Assembly: GCA_027296925.1 (NCBI GenBank) | Contig: JAPUIP010000646.1 | Location: forward strand, 1 to 7,547 | DNA: 7,547 nt | Source: Candidatus Poribacteria bacterium | GTDB taxonomy: Bacteria; Poribacteria; WGA-4E; PCPOR2b | Reading direction: 5' to 3' | Shown here: positions 5,935 through 7,547 of the stretch, one piece after another | How positions within the stretch are numbered: position 1 is the stretch's first letter | Layout of the letters: each line of letters opens with the position of its first letter | Notes under the pieces: model-generated | Seen by the model: the letters and a program-made list of their open reading frames with translations, nothing else | The model's database searches: none | What the model was told of the DNA's origin: nothing | Program-made: the position numbers and the translations under genes

Positions 5935-6033
5935 GCCTAACATTCCAGTTGAGCTGACGGCCCACAGCGCACGTTTTTTCGCCTATTCTTTTTGCTTTCT
6001 CCTGTGGGCCGCCGCTCACCGGGGGCGTTAGCG
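5935..6033 (+). other. attC: attC7 recombination site (99 bp)
   Basis: The R'' core is GCCTAAC (5935-5941) and the R' core GTTAGCG (6027-6033). The inner stem CGGCCCACAG (5958-5967)/CTGTGGGCCG (6002-6011) is perfect over 10 bp and shares its arm type with attC4. The loop is rich in T. Unlike the other cassettes with a visible left border, R'' does not complement that border (GTTACAA at 5003), consistent with loss of the original left end. Just upstream a small GC-rich inverted repeat, GCCCC (5881-5885)/GGGGC (5897-5901), lies in the 3' untranslated spacer. Confidence 0.9.
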
Positions 6034-6049
6034 GGATGAAAAAGAGCTA

Positions 6050-6658
6050 ATGAAATTATATTCATACGTTGTCACGCATGACACGGGATTCTCACCAAAT
6101 TCTTTCTGGGGTTACTGTACGCTTGCAGACTGCAAACCCGCAATCCGACGGACAGCAAAGATTGGAGATTGGGTCGTTGGGCTAAGCCCGAAGCGTGACG
6201 GTAATAGACTCATTTATGCTATGAAGGTTGAAGAGATTGTTTCGGTTAAAAATTACTTCCATGATAGTTGCTTCGCATTGAAAATTCCTGATTACTCCAC
6301 GGGAAAGGTTGTGCATAAATGCGGTGATAATATATATAAACCTCTGTCCAACGGAGATTACCAGCAACTCCAATCTATGCACTCCAATGGAGTAGATGAG
6401 AACCCCGAAACTAAAGCGCACGATTTAGGTGGAAAGTACGTCCTTATTTCAAAGACATTCTGCTATTTCGGTTCAAAAGCACTTGATCTGCCTCAATCAT
6501 TGCATGGCCTGAAAGTCGGTCGGGCGCACAAGTGCAGATTTCCCCCTGATGTCGTTTCGGCCTTTATTACCTTTATCCAGCGTCAACAGGCTGGAATCAG
6601 TACTCCTCCAACCTCTTGGTCAAGCAATGATGATTCATGGAAAATCATGGGATTATGA
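6050..6658 (+). CDS. Nmad2-like protein (nucleotide modification associated domain 2)
   Basis: A 202-residue protein whose first 180 residues match the Nmad2 pattern as I know it: MKLYSYVVTHDTGFSPNSF, GYCTLADCKPAIRR, KIGDWVVGLSPK, LIYAMKVEEI, then CGDNIYKP, YVLISKTFCYFGSKA and GLKVGRAHKCRF. These blocks (Y-S-Y-V-V start, C-T-L-A-x-C-K-P, G-D-W, G-D-N-I-Y, GR.HK) come in the family order. Nmad domains were predicted computationally to act with enzymes that oxidise or hypermodify DNA bases; no activity is established here. The start overlaps the TAA of a four-codon upstream frame (ATG 6036). The stop overlaps the start of the Nmad3-like gene by ATGA. The region looks more AT-rich than the rest of the window. 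Confidence 0.85.
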   Translation: MKLYSYVVTHDTGFSPNSFWGYCTLADCKPAIRRTAKIGDWVVGLSPKRDGNRLIYAMKVEEIVSVKNYFHDSCFALKIPDYSTGKVVHKCGDNIYKPLSNGDYQQLQSMHSNGVDENPETKAHDLGGKYVLISKTFCYFGSKALDLPQSLHGLKVGRAHKCRFPPDVVSAFITFIQRQQAGISTPPTSWSSNDDSWKIMGL

Positions 6659-7521
6659 GAATCATATTCAGCAGAAAGGGATTTGATTCTTCCGCTGGCG
6701 GGAAACCTAGCCCGATACTACCGGACGGACGGATGGTATCGCTACCAATTCCTGACAAACAATCGTCAATACATTATGGGGATATTCGCTGGCAGGAATA
6801 CAATCTTAGTTCGCTTGTTTATGATTTAACCGATGGGCGTATCCCCGCTTCACATTTTGCGCATCTAGATCCTGATATCAATCGAGAGAACCTATCTCGG
6901 CATCCTGAATGGCGCCCAATATTCGGGCAAACAGGAGCGGCACAAGGGCACTTACGAAATAATGACGTTCAGGCTGGAGATGTATTTTTGTTTTTTGGTC
7001 TGTTCCGAAATGTTCTGAACAATGCTGGGAAACTCGCATGGGATAAGCAATCATCATTGTGTCACGTTTTATGGGGATGGCTCCAAATTGAAAAAGTTCA
7101 AAAAATTGATGACTGCAACCTGGAAGAGTACGAATGGGCCAAGTACCATCCGCATTTTTGTCGGAATCCCGATAGAAACAATACGCTATATATTGCCCGC
7201 AAGTATCTGACATTTCCTGGTGTGACCATAGAGGGGGTTGAAGGAGCAGGAGTGTTCCAGGAATTCTCAGAAAGGCTGGTATTAACCGCACCAGCCGCTA
7301 CTTCACCCAGCCAATGGAAATTGCCGCAATGGTTTTATCCGCGAAATGGTAAAAGTCCCTTGACATACCACTCTAACCTGACTCGGTGGCAGCGGTTCGA
7401 AAACGGTACGAGATTGGATGCAGTGGCAAGAGGGCAGGAGTTCATTTTTGACACAACGAACTTTCCTGAAGCCATGGAATGGCTGAAAGGACTTTTGGTA
7501 AACAATGACATATTCCGCTAA
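6655..7521 (+). CDS. Nmad3-like protein (nucleotide modification associated domain 3)
   Basis: The ATG at 6655 overlaps the TGA of the Nmad2-like gene and gives the family's N-terminus MRIIFSRKGFDSSAGG followed by KPSPILPDGRMVSLPIP. An earlier in-frame ATG at 6637 would add six untypical residues. Further blocks that fit Nmad3 are HLDPDI, FGQTGAAQGHL (preceded by a WRPI segment), VQAGDVFLFFGLFR and LWGWLQI, then YIARKYLTFPG. The 288-residue protein has no signal peptide or membrane segment. The ATGA overlap suggests coupled translation and a shared job with the Nmad2 partner, perhaps making, sensing or processing modified bases. No glycosyltransferase, dioxygenase or kinase is present in the cassette, so the pair may act alone or on modifications made elsewhere. 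The stop TAA lies in the CGCTAAC core of attC8. Confidence 0.87.
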   Translation: MRIIFSRKGFDSSAGGKPSPILPDGRMVSLPIPDKQSSIHYGDIRWQEYNLSSLVYDLTDGRIPASHFAHLDPDINRENLSRHPEWRPIFGQTGAAQGHLRNNDVQAGDVFLFFGLFRNVLNNAGKLAWDKQSSLCHVLWGWLQIEKVQKIDDCNLEEYEWAKYHPHFCRNPDRNNTLYIARKYLTFPGVTIEGVEGAGVFQEFSERLVLTAPAATSPSQWKLPQWFYPRNGKSPLTYHSNLTRWQRFENGTRLDAVARGQEFIFDTTNFPEAMEWLKGLLVNNDIFR

Positions 7522-7547
7522 CAACCGCATCAACTCGGACTGGCAAC
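7516..7547 (+). other. attC: attC8 recombination site, left part only
   Basis: CGCTAAC (7516-7522) exactly complements GTTAGCG at the left border of the same cassette (6027-6033), identifying it as the R'' core. The rest of the site is beyond the window end. The core supplies the stop codon of the Nmad3-like gene. Confidence 0.8.

Larger units (their letters stand above)
1..7547 (+). mobile_element. Integron gene-cassette array (internal segment, eight cassettes)
   Basis: Eight one- or two-gene units, all read on the + strand, are separated by imperfect palindromes bounded by RYYYAAC-like and GTTRRRY-like cores, the hallmark of attC sites. Cassette limits, taken between G and TT of each right core, are 1-1256 (partial), 1257-1943, 1944-2755, 2756-3664, 3665-4402, 4403-5003, 5004-6027 and 6028-end (partial). 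In six of the seven cassettes with a visible left border, the left core is the exact complement of the R'' core of that cassette's own attC, as expected if each cassette circularises as a unit. No intI or attI is seen, so the platform lies outside the window. The intergenic gaps (up to about 230 bases) hold attC sites and short leaders and nothing else that is clear. Confidence 0.93.

Noticed and set aside
1165..6033. CRISPR array, because similar palindromic repeats recur
   Set aside because: The repeats are about 100 bp, spaced by whole genes, and differ in loop sequence; there are no short regular spacers.
6878..7291. 137-codon minus-strand frame inside the Nmad3-like gene
   Set aside because: It is antisense to a well-supported gene and shows no family features.

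Overview
This window is a stretch of a mobile integron gene-cassette array, probably a large sedentary (chromosomal) integron of an environmental bacterium. All supported genes lie on the + strand. They sit in short units of one or two genes, and each unit ends in an attC recombination site. Five attC sites are full-size or nearly so (98-100 bp). One is a short 58-bp type, one is a collapsed 42-bp remnant, and one is cut by the right end of the window. No integrase gene or attI site is visible, so this is an internal part of an array. The host cannot be named safely. A lipoprotein with a canonical lipobox suggests a Gram-negative bacterium, and PIN, DUF4258/DUF2283 and Nmad cassettes fit environmental groups such as Nitrospirota or Proteobacteria; this is a guess.

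The cassette borders have internal support. A cassette starts with the last six bases of the preceding attC core (GTTRRRY) and ends just before the next such core, so the start of a cassette should complement the R'' core of its own attC. This holds exactly for cassettes 2, 3, 4, 5, 6 and 8 (for example GTTCGGT/ACCGAAC, GTTATCT/AGATAAC, GTTAGCG/CGCTAAC). It fails for cassette 7, next to the collapsed attC, which points to a local deletion.

Layout: cassette 1 (to 1256, cut on the left) encodes a PIN-domain protein of DUF4935 type. Cassette 2 (1257-1943) holds a VapC-like PIN toxin broken by an internal deletion, with its intact small partner gene. Cassette 3 (1944-2755) holds a DUF4258/DUF2283 pair, probably toxin-antitoxin. 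Cassette 4 (2756-3664) holds one uncharacterised protein. Cassette 5 (3665-4402) holds an intact VapC-like PIN protein followed by a small partner whose last codons lie inside the attC. Cassette 6 (4403 to about 5003) holds a HEPN-like protein interrupted by an in-frame stop. Cassette 7 (about 5004-6027) holds an uncharacterised lipoprotein. Cassette 8 (6028 to beyond the end) holds an Nmad2-Nmad3 pair, whose domains are predicted to be linked to modified DNA bases.

The genes share no single pathway. The theme is nucleic-acid-targeting toxins or defence: three PIN proteins, one HEPN protein, a DUF4258/DUF2283 pair and a possible DNA-modification pair. This fits the view that addiction modules stabilise long cassette arrays. 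Decay is visible in cassette 2 (deletion), cassette 6 (nonsense codon) and attC6 (lost centre).
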